Shown: piece after piece, positions 1-7,881 of the stretch | How the letters are laid out: the number at the start of each line of letters is the position of its first letter | Numbering within the stretch: the first letter of the stretch is position 1 | Assembly (NCBI GenBank): GCA_964392725.1 | Contig: CAYMPW010000002.1 | Span: 19,520-83,519 of the forward strand | Direction: 5' to 3' | Source of the DNA: CAYMPW01 sp964392725 | GTDB taxonomy: Archaea > Thermoplasmatota > Thermoplasmata > Methanomassiliicoccales > Methanomethylophilaceae | Length of the DNA: 64,000 nt | The notes under the pieces: generated by a model | The model's input: only the letters and a program-made list of their open reading frames with translations | The model's database searches: none | Told to the model about the DNA's origin: nothing | Position numbers and translations under genes: made by a program

Positions 1-256
1 CGAACAAATAAACCGATTGTCCAACATATGATATCTTTTTTCTTAATTCAAGAGGATCTATTTCCGATGTAGACTCACCATTGAATTTTACAGCCCCCGT
101 ATAATTGGAGGTGGTGCGATTAAGGATTCTCATAAGCGTACTTTTTCCGCAACCGCTCGGTCCTCTGAAAAATACAACATGCGAATCTATTTTCAGATTT
201 GGATATTCAATCGTATCATTAAAAATTAGATTTTCTGTCTCGATACGATTGTGCAT
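1..256 (-). CDS. ABC transporter ATP-binding protein, cut by window edge
   Basis: This is the N-terminal 85 residues of a nucleotide-binding subunit that energises an ABC transporter at the cytoplasmic membrane; the rest lies to the left of the window. Translating the minus strand from the ATG at 256 gives a Walker A motif GPSGCGKST at residues 32-40 and a Q-loop (sequence SYVGQ) near residue 80, in the right order and spacing for an ABC ATPase. The Walker A loop with Cys between the glycines is common in small exporters and in phosphate- or metal-type importers, so the substrate cannot be told. The start is the only ATG upstream of the Walker A motif. The signature motif and Walker B are outside the window. 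Confidence 0.85.
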   Translation of the reverse strand, partial: MHNRIETENLIFNDTIEYPNLKIDSHVVFFRGPSGCGKSTLMRILNRTTSNYTGAVKFNGESTSEIDPLELRKKISYVGQSVYLF

Positions 257-326
257 AAAATCTTAACGATGTTATCCACATAAATATCTTTGTTATTGTG
301 TTGAAAAAATAGGAAAGGGATCAGGA

Positions 327-1097
327 TTACTCCTGTTCCTCTATCCTTTCTAATTTTTTGTCGAGAATTGAAATGTCTTCAAGCATAACGCCTTCGGGAC
401 ATTCCAAATCATCAAGACATCCGATCCAGTAAACAACAACACCGGGTCCGAATATTTCGGTATAGGGGATGAGCTGTTTACGTGAATTGAATTTGAACTC
501 TGTGTTATCGCCGAAAGAAGCTTTACTCTCGATCCAGAATATTTTCTTTCCTTCGAACATCATGGGTTCGTTCAAAAGACAATCAGGTGTTTTTCCGAAT
601 TCTCCGCGGATGTCATTCTCCGTACGGTATCCGATTCCCTGATCGTTGAGCCAATTCTGAAGGAGTTCTTCTCCCCACAATCCTCTCTGCCTCTGCTTCT
701 CGTTTCCTGCGGGAGAGTATACAAGATCGTTTTCCGTAACCTCTTTTAATTCTGAGGCAGTAACGGAATTAAGACTATCTGGGTCATTTACATATTCCCA
801 GAATTCTTTCTTGGAAGCTCCATCTTCCTGGAAGATAAACATGGCTGTAAGAATTGGAGGGAATCTGTATTTCTCGGCCAAATCCATGAGACTTTCGCCT
901 CTGCGCCATTCTTTGAGCATGCGTCCGGTTTTCTGTCTAACTACGTGGAAACGTTTCTTCACATCTCTGCTGGTTTTCTGCGTAAGCAGGGTTTCCAACA
1001 ACTGATGATCATAACCTTCCTTTTCCAATTTTGCAATGTCTCTAACTGTGTTGAGACGGTTGTAAAGTTCTCTGTATTCTTCGTAATCCATTCTCAT
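327..1097 (-). CDS. TPD-motif nuclease-like protein (CDIN1/C15orf41 family)
   Basis: A 256-residue protein whose C-terminal half carries a Thr-Pro-Asp motif in the context GKTPDCLL (residues 168-175), a later IESKASFGD (189-197) and an upstream GEE (142-144). Together E144, D172, E190 and K192 have the layout of a PD-(D/E)XK nuclease active site. The TPD family includes the human CDIN1 protein, whose biochemical role is poorly known, and scattered archaeal members. The N-terminal half is helical and may be a DNA-binding domain. The gene starts two bases after the stop of the flavoprotein gene upstream, so both are probably co-transcribed. Nuclease activity is inferred from the motif only. Confidence 0.75.
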   Translation of the reverse strand: MRMDYEEYRELYNRLNTVRDIAKLEKEGYDHQLLETLLTQKTSRDVKKRFHVVRQKTGRMLKEWRRGESLMDLAEKYRFPPILTAMFIFQEDGASKKEFWEYVNDPDSLNSVTASELKEVTENDLVYSPAGNEKQRQRGLWGEELLQNWLNDQGIGYRTENDIRGEFGKTPDCLLNEPMMFEGKKIFWIESKASFGDNTEFKFNSRKQLIPYTEIFGPGVVVYWIGCLDDLECPEGVMLEDISILDKKLERIEEQE

Positions 1098-1099
1098 GA

Positions 1100-2452
1100 T
1101 TACATCGTCCTAAGCTTTGCGCATAGGTCCTCAACCGCAGAGATTACAACATCTCTTACCATGGATGTGGGAGGGCAATATGCATTTTCGGCGATGGAGA
1201 TGAAAGTTTCAGCAGTGATTCCGTTGATAATCGCGGACGTAATCCAATCGATACGTCCCGTAGCATCTTCTCCAGCAATAATCTGCGCGCCAATCAGTTT
1301 GTGTGTATCTGCGTCTGCAAGAACTTTGACGGTCAATTCTTTTCCGCCGGGATAGTATCTTGCACGGGTGAATCCGGTTGATTTGCCGGAAACGGTTTTG
1401 ATACCATACCACGATGCAAGACTCTCGGAAAGACCGGTTCCTGCAATGTGTATATCATCAATTACGCTGACCCAGGGGCTTGCGACAGGTCCGAACACTG
1501 CATGTCCGCCTGCTGCGTTTTTACCTGCAACCGTACCCTGTTTTACGGCTGTGGATCCAAGTTGGCTCATGGTGGGGCCGGGTGCAACCGCAGATTGGCA
1601 TTGTACAACATCTCCCGCAAGGAATACGTTAGGTACAAGACGACCTCTTTTGTAGGGTTGCATAGTTGGTGCGACAGCAACGGCTCCAAGCTGACCAATG
1701 TCAAGCTCAAGCATTTTCGGAATGTCGAGATTTGCACGGACACCTGTTGCAAAGATAACAACGTCGCAGGGGTATTCGACACCTGCTGCAGTAACGCTTT
1801 CTACGCAATCGGTTCCATTTACACTTTGTACAGGGGCCTTCATAACGAATTTTATTCCGGAATCTTCCAGTTTCTTATGAATTCCCTCGGCCATATCATT
1901 GTCTGCAATACGGGGGATAACCTGATCCATCATTTCGATGATAGTAACATCTTTTCCGATGTTCCTGAGAGCAACCGCAACTTCAAGTCCGATAACTCCT
2001 GCACCCGCGATGACAACGTTTTTTGCATCTTTCAATGCGGTTTTGAGGCATTTTCCTTCTTTGATTGTTTTTACAACGAAAACATTCTTCAGTTTGCTTC
2101 CCTCGATCGGAGGAACAAAAACTCTGCTTCCGGTTGCGAGAATCAAAGAATCGTAATTGTAGGTCTTGTCGCCTGCGGTAACTGTTTTTGCTTCGTTATC
2201 GATGGCGGTAACCTTTGTGTTAATGTGTACGGTAATGTCTTTCTCCGCAGAGTAGTACTCTGGGTTGTGCATGACAATTCCGTCCCACGTAACTTTATCT
2301 TCAAGAGCCCACGGGATCACACAGGGTGAGTATGAAATGTCTTCATCTTCTGTAAGAACAGTTACGACTGCAGACGCATCATATCTCTTTGCGGTGGACG
2401 CTGCAGTCATACCTGCAGCTCCCGAACCGATGACAATTATACTTTTGGCCAT
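1100..2452 (-). CDS. FAD/NAD(P)-dependent disulfide oxidoreductase, CoA-disulfide reductase-like
   Basis: A 450-residue flavoprotein of the NADH oxidase / CoA-disulfide reductase group. Seen: an N-terminal FAD-binding GSGAAG at residues 9-14, a single redox Cys44 in the SPCVIP motif typical of this group, a second dinucleotide-binding GAGVIG in the middle for NAD(P)H, and a C-terminal dimerisation domain ending near a CPPTSM motif. Family members reduce CoA disulfide, polysulfide or O2 using the single Cys; which applies here is unknown. I start at the ATG at 2452, although the frame is open to a TTG at 2464, because a TATA-like element around 2480-2492 would make 2452 nearly leaderless. It heads an operon with the TPD gene. 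Confidence 0.85.
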   Translation of the reverse strand: MAKSIIVIGSGAAGMTAASTAKRYDASAVVTVLTEDEDISYSPCVIPWALEDKVTWDGIVMHNPEYYSAEKDITVHINTKVTAIDNEAKTVTAGDKTYNYDSLILATGSRVFVPPIEGSKLKNVFVVKTIKEGKCLKTALKDAKNVVIAGAGVIGLEVAVALRNIGKDVTIIEMMDQVIPRIADNDMAEGIHKKLEDSGIKFVMKAPVQSVNGTDCVESVTAAGVEYPCDVVIFATGVRANLDIPKMLELDIGQLGAVAVAPTMQPYKRGRLVPNVFLAGDVVQCQSAVAPGPTMSQLGSTAVKQGTVAGKNAAGGHAVFGPVASPWVSVIDDIHIAGTGLSESLASWYGIKTVSGKSTGFTRARYYPGGKELTVKVLADADTHKLIGAQIIAGEDATGRIDWITSAIINGITAETFISIAENAYCPPTSMVRDVVISAVEDLCAKLRTM

Positions 2453-2576
2453 TTGGCGCACCAATTGTGGGATTGGAGGAACGGTTATTAATCTTTCTTT
2501 GCGCGAAAGTAATATCCCTAAAAAAAATCCCTATATCTGCGATATTTTATCCTTTTTCTTAAATTCCTTCCGCCAA

Positions 2577-2587
2577 AACTTATATCC
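2577..2587 (+). promoter_or_regulatory. TATA box for the RaSEA unit
   Basis: The sequence aacttatatcc lies 34-44 bases before the ATG at 2621. With initiation about 25 bases downstream the transcript would have a short leader. The region 2465-2620 is a divergent intergenic space that also holds the promoter of the flavoprotein gene. Confidence 0.5.
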
Positions 2588-2620
2588 TTTTCCGCACTTG
2601 GAGATTCAGGACGGCTCAAA

Positions 2621-3613
2621 ATGAGAAAAGAGAGATTACCTTCACAGTTGGAAACTCTGTGGAAAGAGAAAGACATGTCTTCGGGAAAAACCGTAGACGC
2701 GATGGTTATGATTATGCGCACAAATGGATGTTGCTGGGCAAAGACCGGCGGATGTACTATGTGTGGATACCGCGAAGCATCGCTTACAAGAGTTACGGAA
2801 GAAGATTTACTGGCACAGTTGGAACAAGCATTAAGAAAATACGATGGAGAACCATTTGTAAAGATTTACACCTCCGGAAGTTTCCTTGACGAGAATGAGA
2901 TTCCCATACCTGTCCGTGAAAAGATATTCGAAGCATTTTCCGGTTGCGAACGTCTTCTTTTCGAAAGTCGTCCCGAGTTTATCACACCTGAGGTTGTAGC
3001 AACTCTCCCAAAGATCACAACAATCGCATTGGGTTTGGAAAGTTCCAATCCCGAGGTTCTTGAAAAATGCATTCGTAAAGGATTCACTCCCGAAGACAGT
3101 AAACGTGCCGGAACGCTCTGTAAAGAGGCCGGACTTATGGTCCGTACATATCTTCTGCTCAAACCGCCGTTCATGCAGGAAGGTATCGCAATCGATGATG
3201 CCGTTCGTTCTGCACGCTTCGCAGACCCCTTCTCCGATGAGATATCCATCAACCCTTTGAACGTTCAAAGGGCTACATACGTCGAAAGACTTTGGCGTAG
3301 AGGGGAATTCAGATCCCCTTGGATTTGGTCTTTAATGGATGTGTTCAAACAACTGTCTGGCACAGTGAATGCAAGACTTATGTCTTCACCTTCGGGAGGA
3401 GGTTCACAAAGAGGTGTACACAACTGTGGAGAGTGTGATCGTAAAGCACTCGATGCAGTGGAAAGATTCTCTTACACACAGGATCCCCTTGATTTGGAAG
3501 TAGTCTGTGAATGTAAAGAAGCATGGAAAAGCTATATCCTTGCGGAGAGATTACTGGGTACGCCTGCGGACTTGAGCCGCGGATTCGAAAACGATTTAAT
3601 CATCAGGAAGTGA
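2621..3613 (+). CDS. Archaeosine biosynthesis radical SAM protein RaSEA
   Basis: A 330-residue radical SAM enzyme. In archaea RaSEA works with the transglycosylase-like ArcS: ArcS puts lysine on preQ0 at tRNA position 15, and RaSEA cleaves the product to leave archaeosine. The cluster-binding cysteines C37, C45 and C48 sit in the GCCWAKTGGCTMCGY region, a spacing (C-x7-C-x2-C) that departs from the usual CX3CX2C and is characteristic of this family. A later GLESS motif and several Cys in the C-terminal third (HNCGEC, VVCEC) fit too. ArcS and TGT are not in the window. A small unknown gene follows after six bases. Confidence 0.87.
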   Translation: MRKERLPSQLETLWKEKDMSSGKTVDAMVMIMRTNGCCWAKTGGCTMCGYREASLTRVTEEDLLAQLEQALRKYDGEPFVKIYTSGSFLDENEIPIPVREKIFEAFSGCERLLFESRPEFITPEVVATLPKITTIALGLESSNPEVLEKCIRKGFTPEDSKRAGTLCKEAGLMVRTYLLLKPPFMQEGIAIDDAVRSARFADPFSDEISINPLNVQRATYVERLWRRGEFRSPWIWSLMDVFKQLSGTVNARLMSSPSGGGSQRGVHNCGECDRKALDAVERFSYTQDPLDLEVVCECKEAWKSYILAERLLGTPADLSRGFENDLIIRK

Positions 3614-3619
3614 CTTTGA

Positions 3620-3943
3620 ATGGATTACGATATTAAGAAAGGCTGGTACAAGAACGTTGAAGGCGACGGACTCAAAAATTTGATGAATGAAGTATTCGGA
3701 AATGTAGCAGAAGAAGGCGAGATGTTAGTGTCATCTTTTGGAGTACTGGCACGTATTGAAGTTCAGATTGCAGCCAAGGACAAAATGATTCTCAACACAG
3801 TTAACAGAGAAGGTCCTATGACAGACGATGAAGTTCTCGGCAGTAAGAGAAAACTTAACGAGTTTGCAGAGAAGGCCACAGGATTCAACGCAAAAGCTCG
3901 TATGAAGAGGGCCCAGGACAAAGTCAAAAAAGGACTGGCCTGA
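3620..3943 (+). CDS. Small conserved hypothetical protein (DUF5611-like)
   Basis: A soluble 107-residue protein with a basic, helical C-terminal third (ending in KAQ/KVKKGLA-type sequence) and no Cys, signal peptide or membrane segment. It looks like members of the Thermoplasmata-restricted family I recall as DUF5611, for which no function is known; the family name is from memory and not searched. It begins six bases after RaSEA and shares its transcript, so a role linked to tRNA modification or RNA binding is possible but only inferred. Transcription probably ends before the ribosomal promoter at 3981. Confidence 0.65.
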   Translation: MDYDIKKGWYKNVEGDGLKNLMNEVFGNVAEEGEMLVSSFGVLARIEVQIAAKDKMILNTVNREGPMTDDEVLGSKRKLNEFAEKATGFNAKARMKRAQDKVKKGLA

Positions 3944-3980
3944 TTTTCTTATATGTCCCTATAAAGGGGCAAACCAAACC

Positions 3981-3990
3981 TTTTAAATAC
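3981..3990 (+). promoter_or_regulatory. Promoter of the ribosomal-protein operon
   Basis: A near-consensus archaeal TATA box (ttttaaatac), preceded by the purine/C-rich aaacc expected of a BRE. Initiation about 25 bases downstream falls near 4010-4020, immediately before the ATG at 4021. It is the only strong promoter ahead of the roughly 15 kb run of genes from uL3 to Cbf5. Confidence 0.7.
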
Positions 3991-4020
3991 TACCCCATTA
4001 TACCTTTTTTTAGATTGGAC

Positions 4021-4182
4021 ATGCTAGATGTCCGACCAGACGCATTGGGCAATGCGAAAGCAACCCTTGTTCATGCTCATGTCGATTTTATCGAGATGAA
4101 ACGGCGTCACGGTCGGCCGTTTGACGTTCAGTATCTAAAAAACCGCGAGATTAGCGAAGACACTCTCGCAAGGAAGTATTAG
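4021..4182 (+). other. Possible leaderless 53-codon ORF or structured leader before uL3
   Basis: An open frame of 53 codons begins with ATG at about the predicted transcription start and ends in TAG one base before the uL3 start codon. For coding: position relative to the TATA box, uninterrupted frame filling the whole leader, and a purine-rich aaggaag near its end that could serve uL3. Against: it would be the only TAG-terminated gene in the window, and its Arg codons include CGA and CGG, rare in the adjacent ribosomal genes. The encoded peptide is charged and soluble and I do not recognise it. The alternative is a 160-base untranslated leader with a regulatory role. Confidence 0.4.
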
Positions 4183-4183
4183 T

Positions 4184-5182
4184 ATGTCACAAAGAAGACG
4201 TCCGAAGAGGGGATCGAGAGCGTACGGCCCAAGAAAGAGAGCCCAGTCGCAGACCCCAAGGCTGGATTCCTGGCCCGAGATTAGCGGAGCACCTAAAATA
4301 CAGGGTTTCGCAGGATACAAAGCAGGAATGACACACGCTTTCGTAGTTGATAAGCGCGTAAAGAGCACAACCTCTGGAATGGAAGTCCAGGTACCCGTTA
4401 CCGTTTTGGAAGTCCCTCCTATGAAAATCGCAGCCGTAAGGTTCTATGAGAGCACCGTTACCGGTCTCAAGACAGCAGGCGAAGTTTGGGCACAGGATCT
4501 TGATCCTCTCCTTGGCAAACGCCTCACCGTCCCTAAGAACCACGATGAAGCATCTTTTGCAAAGTATGACGGTGTGGACATCGATGATGTTCGCGTTCTC
4601 GCATACACACAGCCTAAGATGATCACAGGTGTTCCCAAGAAAGTCCCTGACCTCATGGAGCTCAGGATTGGCGGCGGAACAGTCGATGAAAGGGTAGAAT
4701 ACGCAAAGAGCATCCTCGGTACCGAAGTCGGAATCGAAGCATTCTCTGCAGAAGGTGCGCTCGTTGATGTAATTGCAATCACCAAAGGAAAAGGTTTCCA
4801 GGGTGTAACAAAACGTTGGGGAGTTAAACTTCTCAGCCACAGGAACAGCAAACACCGCCGCGGTATTGCTAACCTTGGACCTAAGAGACCCGGCTACGTC
4901 AGAAGCACAGTACCCGGATCCGGTCAGGTCGGTTACCACCAGAGAACTGAGTGCAACAAAAAACTCATCAAAATCGGTGAAGAAGGATCCGAAATTACAC
5001 CTAAGGGCGGATTCCTCAACTACGGTGAAGTCAGAACATCCTATGTTCTCGTTCACGGTTCAGTTCCCGGTCCTACAAAGAGACTTGTTAGACTCAGAGA
5101 TCCTACCAGAGCACCCAAGAAAGTCAATACAGATGCAGTGGACATAACCTATGTCTCCACAGAATCCAAACAGGGGGCATGA
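4184..5182 (+). CDS. rpl3: Large-subunit ribosomal protein uL3
   Basis: A 332-residue archaeal uL3, a core protein of the 50S subunit whose long internal loop reaches the peptidyl-transferase centre and which helps to nucleate 23S rRNA folding. The first 20 residues are very basic (QRRRPKRGSRAYGPRKRAQ), and the conserved block with KGKGFQGVTKRWGVK followed by HRNSKHRRG is present around residues 203-228. Length agrees with other archaeal uL3. It is the first certain gene of the S10/spc-type operon; the next gene starts three bases after the stop codon. Confidence 0.97.
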   Translation: MSQRRRPKRGSRAYGPRKRAQSQTPRLDSWPEISGAPKIQGFAGYKAGMTHAFVVDKRVKSTTSGMEVQVPVTVLEVPPMKIAAVRFYESTVTGLKTAGEVWAQDLDPLLGKRLTVPKNHDEASFAKYDGVDIDDVRVLAYTQPKMITGVPKKVPDLMELRIGGGTVDERVEYAKSILGTEVGIEAFSAEGALVDVIAITKGKGFQGVTKRWGVKLLSHRNSKHRRGIANLGPKRPGYVRSTVPGSGQVGYHQRTECNKKLIKIGEEGSEITPKGGFLNYGEVRTSYVLVHGSVPGPTKRLVRLRDPTRAPKKVNTDAVDITYVSTESKQGA

Positions 5183-5185
5183 TGA

Positions 5186-5956
5186 ATGACTCAGACAAAT
5201 GTATATTCAGTTAAGGGAGAAGTTTCCGGTACAATTGACGTCCCTGACGCATTCAGTACCCCATACAGACCCGATATCATAAAGAAAGCAGTACTTGCCG
5301 CAGCAGCAAACAAGAGACAGCCCTACGGACCCGCACCTGGATCCGGTATCAGGCACTCCGTTAGCACCTGGGGTAAAGGCCGCGGTGTTGCACGTGTCCA
5401 GCGTCTCCACGATGGAAGAAAAGCAACAGAGTCACCCAACAACGTTTCCGGTAGAAGGGCACACCCCCCAACACCTGACAGAATTTGGGCACAGAAAGTT
5501 AACAAGAAAGAACTCGCAATCGCACGCAAATCCGCACTTGCCGCAACCGGCAACGCAGACTGTGTGAAAACTCGCGGACACCAGTTCGACGACAACGTTT
5601 CATTCCCTATTGTAGTAGAAGATGCCGTACAGGATATCTACTCTACCTCCGAGATCTACAGCATCTTCGAGAGCATCGGAATCAGCTACGATGTTGACAG
5701 AGCAAAAGAAGGCCGCAAGATTCGCGCAGGAAGGGGAACAATGAGGAACAGAAAATACCGCACACCGGTCAGTATCCTTCTTGTCGTTTCCGAAAGGGAC
5801 CTCCCCGTATTCAAAGGTGCAAAGAACCTTCCTGGAGTACAGATTGAATCAGTCAGTACACTTAACACAGGACTTCTCGCACCCGGTGGAGATGCAGGCA
5901 GACTTACAGTTTACACAAAATCCGCTATCGAACAGATAGGAGCGTGGACCCAGTGA
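5186..5956 (+). CDS. rpl4: Large-subunit ribosomal protein uL4
   Basis: A 256-residue archaeal uL4, an early 50S assembly protein whose extended loop lines the peptide exit tunnel. The conserved tunnel-loop region is seen around residues 48-100 (GPAPGSGIRHSVSTWGKGRG and the following Arg/Gly-rich stretch), and the GRGTMRNRKYRTPVS block at about 183-197. It sits in the usual archaeal order between uL3 and uL23. The last codons overlap the uL23 start. Confidence 0.97.
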   Translation: MTQTNVYSVKGEVSGTIDVPDAFSTPYRPDIIKKAVLAAAANKRQPYGPAPGSGIRHSVSTWGKGRGVARVQRLHDGRKATESPNNVSGRRAHPPTPDRIWAQKVNKKELAIARKSALAATGNADCVKTRGHQFDDNVSFPIVVEDAVQDIYSTSEIYSIFESIGISYDVDRAKEGRKIRAGRGTMRNRKYRTPVSILLVVSERDLPVFKGAKNLPGVQIESVSTLNTGLLAPGGDAGRLTVYTKSAIEQIGAWTQ

Positions 5957-6234
5957 AGACAAGTGATATCCTTATCAGCCCGTTCGTTACTGAAAAGTCA
6001 ATGAACCACCTTTCCGGAACCCCTACACAGAAATACAGGGACGGAAACAGAATCGAATTCCTGGTCCACAGGGATGCAGACAAACTCCAGATCAAAGCAG
6101 CATTCGAAGAGCGCTTCGAAGTTAAAGTTGCCAAAGTCTGGGTAAGAATACAGAAAGACGGCAAGCACGCCATCATTAAACTCGCAGACGGATACTCTGC
6201 AGAAGATGTTGGTGCAAGAGTCGGAGTCTTCTGA
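5953..6234 (+). CDS. rpl23: Large-subunit ribosomal protein uL23
   Basis: uL23 sits beside the exit of the peptide tunnel and is a docking site for SRP and nascent-chain factors. The protein begins with the family hallmark ILISPFVTEKSM and has the typical IEFLVHRDADK core and a VKVWVRIQKDG-like strand. I choose the GTG at 5953, which forms a GTGA overlap with the uL4 stop and lies about ten bases after aggag. An in-frame GTG at 5944 would add three residues but leaves only one base after aggag. Confidence 0.93.
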   Translation: MKTSDILISPFVTEKSMNHLSGTPTQKYRDGNRIEFLVHRDADKLQIKAAFEERFEVKVAKVWVRIQKDGKHAIIKLADGYSAEDVGARVGVF

Positions 6235-6243
6235 GGTGAAAAC

Positions 6244-6942
6244 ATGGGAAAGAGATTGAGAACACAGAGAAGGGGAGCAGGCGGATCACAGTACCGCTCA
6301 CCCAGTCACAGACACGTCGATGATGTTAGGTTGCCCTCCGTTAAAGAAGCAACTGGAACAATCGTTGACCTCATACCCGCACCTGGAAGATCTTGTCCTC
6401 TCGCAGTCATTGACTTCGATGGAAAGAAAGACTATCAGCTCGCGGTCGAGGGAACAAAAGTCGGACAGGAAGTTTCCGTTTGCGGTGATGCAAAAGTCGT
6501 CGCAGGTAACATCAATGTCCTTTCGGCAATTCCTGAAGGTACACCTATTCACAACATTGAAGGTATTCCCGGAGACGGAGGCAAATACGCCAAAGTCGGT
6601 GGAGCATCTGCAACAGTTGTCAGCAGGGGTGCACACGTTATGGTTCTTATGCCCTCAGGCGTAATGAAAGAATTCCACCCCAACTGCCGCGCCGTTATCG
6701 GTGTTGTAGCAGGTGGAGGTAGAGTCGACAAACCTCTCGCAAAAGCGGGAAAGAACGTGCACAACCTCAGATCTAGAAGCCGTGCACAGAAGCATGTTAA
6801 GGGAGTCGCAATGAACGCGGTTGACCACCCTCACGGTGGAGGAAGTCACCCCCACGTTGGTGGACCCAGTACAAAATCAAGGAACGCATCACCTGGTCAG
6901 AAGGTTGGACGCCTGTCTCCCCAGAAAAAATCAAAGAAGTGA
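6244..6942 (+). CDS. rpl2: Large-subunit ribosomal protein uL2
   Basis: A 232-residue uL2, the most conserved 50S protein, needed for subunit joining and peptidyl-transferase activity. The invariant C-terminal stretch with NAVDHPHGGG, holding the functionally important His, is at about residues 197-206, and the N-terminal GKRLRTQRRGAGG is the archaeal form. Order and spacing (9 bases after uL23, 6 before uS19) fit the operon. Confidence 0.97.
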   Translation: MGKRLRTQRRGAGGSQYRSPSHRHVDDVRLPSVKEATGTIVDLIPAPGRSCPLAVIDFDGKKDYQLAVEGTKVGQEVSVCGDAKVVAGNINVLSAIPEGTPIHNIEGIPGDGGKYAKVGGASATVVSRGAHVMVLMPSGVMKEFHPNCRAVIGVVAGGGRVDKPLAKAGKNVHNLRSRSRAQKHVKGVAMNAVDHPHGGGSHPHVGGPSTKSRNASPGQKVGRLSPQKKSKK

Positions 6943-6948
6943 TATTAA

Positions 6949-7419
6949 ATGGCTAAAGTAAAGATTATAGCAGGATCGGCCAAAGCTTCGAGGAGAAAGT
7001 CGAGAAAGAAGGCGTCCGCAATCCAGGCACGCAGGAAGAAGGAATTCCTTTACCGCGGCTTCACAATGGAAGAGCTCTTGGCTATGTCCTTTGATGAAAT
7101 CCTTGGATTATTGCCTTCAAGATGCAGAAGGACATTCCTTCGCGGTCTCAACTATGAGCAGCAGCTCATCTTCGACAAGCTCAAGGCAGCAGAGCCCGGT
7201 GAAGTCGTAAAGACCCACCGCAGAGATGTACCTATCATCCCCGAATTCGTGGGAAAGACAGTCAGCATCTACACTGGAAAAGAATTCAAAGAAGTGGAAA
7301 TCAAGCCCGAAATGATCGGTTGCTACCTTGGAGAGTTTGCTCTCACAAGAAGAACACCTTCACACTCCGGACCTGGAGTCGGAGCTACAAGATCTTCCAA
7401 GTTCATGCCGTTGAAATGA
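6949..7419 (+). CDS. rps19: Small-subunit ribosomal protein uS19
   Basis: A 156-residue uS19 of the 30S head, close to the A site and to the inter-subunit bridges. It has an archaeal N-terminal extension of roughly 40 basic residues (KASRRKSRKKASAIQARRK), then the core with KTHRRDVPIIPEFVGKTVSIYTGKEF and the C-terminal FALTRRTPSHSGPGVGATRSSKF. The length is typical for archaea and longer than the bacterial protein. A clear gaggtgat Shine-Dalgarno lies just after its stop, serving uL22. Confidence 0.96.
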   Translation: MAKVKIIAGSAKASRRKSRKKASAIQARRKKEFLYRGFTMEELLAMSFDEILGLLPSRCRRTFLRGLNYEQQLIFDKLKAAEPGEVVKTHRRDVPIIPEFVGKTVSIYTGKEFKEVEIKPEMIGCYLGEFALTRRTPSHSGPGVGATRSSKFMPLK

Positions 7420-7430
7420 GGTGATGAGAT

Positions 7431-7880
7431 ATGGTTTCAGGATATACAATGACATCAGATCCCGACACATCCGCGAAAGCACTCGGTAAGGAGATGCCTA
7501 TCTCCCCCAAGTTCGCACGCGAAGTATGCGGTATGATACGCGGTAAGAAAGTAGACACAGCAATCAGACAGCTCGAAGAAGTTATCGAACTTAAGAGAGC
7601 AGTACCCCTCAAAAGGTACAACAAGCGTGTGTCCCACAAAGCAGGCGTCGGACCTGGAAGATTCCCCCAGAAAGCTGCAAAAGCTATTCTCGGAGTCCTC
7701 GAAAGTGCCGCAGCCAATGCAGAATACAAAGGACTTGACGTTTCCAACATGGCTGTCATGACCATTTCCGCATCTAGGGGAAGGACCATACCCGGTCACA
7801 TGCCCAGAGCACACGGAAGGGCCACACAGTGGAACCAGGAAACTGTCAACATCGAAGTAATAATCGAAGAGGTTGAGTGA
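7431..7880 (+). CDS. rpl22: Large-subunit ribosomal protein uL22
   Basis: A 149-residue uL22; its long beta hairpin forms part of the narrow point of the peptide exit tunnel. The family pattern is visible: MPISPKFAREVCGMIRGK near residues 24-41, the RFPQKAAKAILGVLESAAANAEYKG helix, and the C-terminal hairpin with SRGRTIPGHMPRAHGRA. The start is preceded by gaggtgat. The stop codon is one base before the chosen ATG of uS3. Confidence 0.96.
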   Translation: MVSGYTMTSDPDTSAKALGKEMPISPKFAREVCGMIRGKKVDTAIRQLEEVIELKRAVPLKRYNKRVSHKAGVGPGRFPQKAAKAILGVLESAAANAEYKGLDVSNMAVMTISASRGRTIPGHMPRAHGRATQWNQETVNIEVIIEEVE

Positions 7881-7881
7881 A

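Noticed and set aside
1448..2329. A 293-codon plus-strand frame opposite the flavoprotein gene
   Set aside because: The minus-strand gene has clear FAD/NAD motifs; the other frame is a Cys/Phe-rich antisense shadow.
4180..4284. Read-through of TAG as pyrrolysine at the end of the 53-codon ORF
   Set aside because: The extension lies out of frame inside uL3, meets a second TAG and then TAA within about 40 codons, and has no homologue that I know; it is a shadow of uL3.
4187..5056. A 289-codon minus-strand frame opposite uL3
   Set aside because: uL3 is certain; long antisense frames are common in these genes because of their codon bias.
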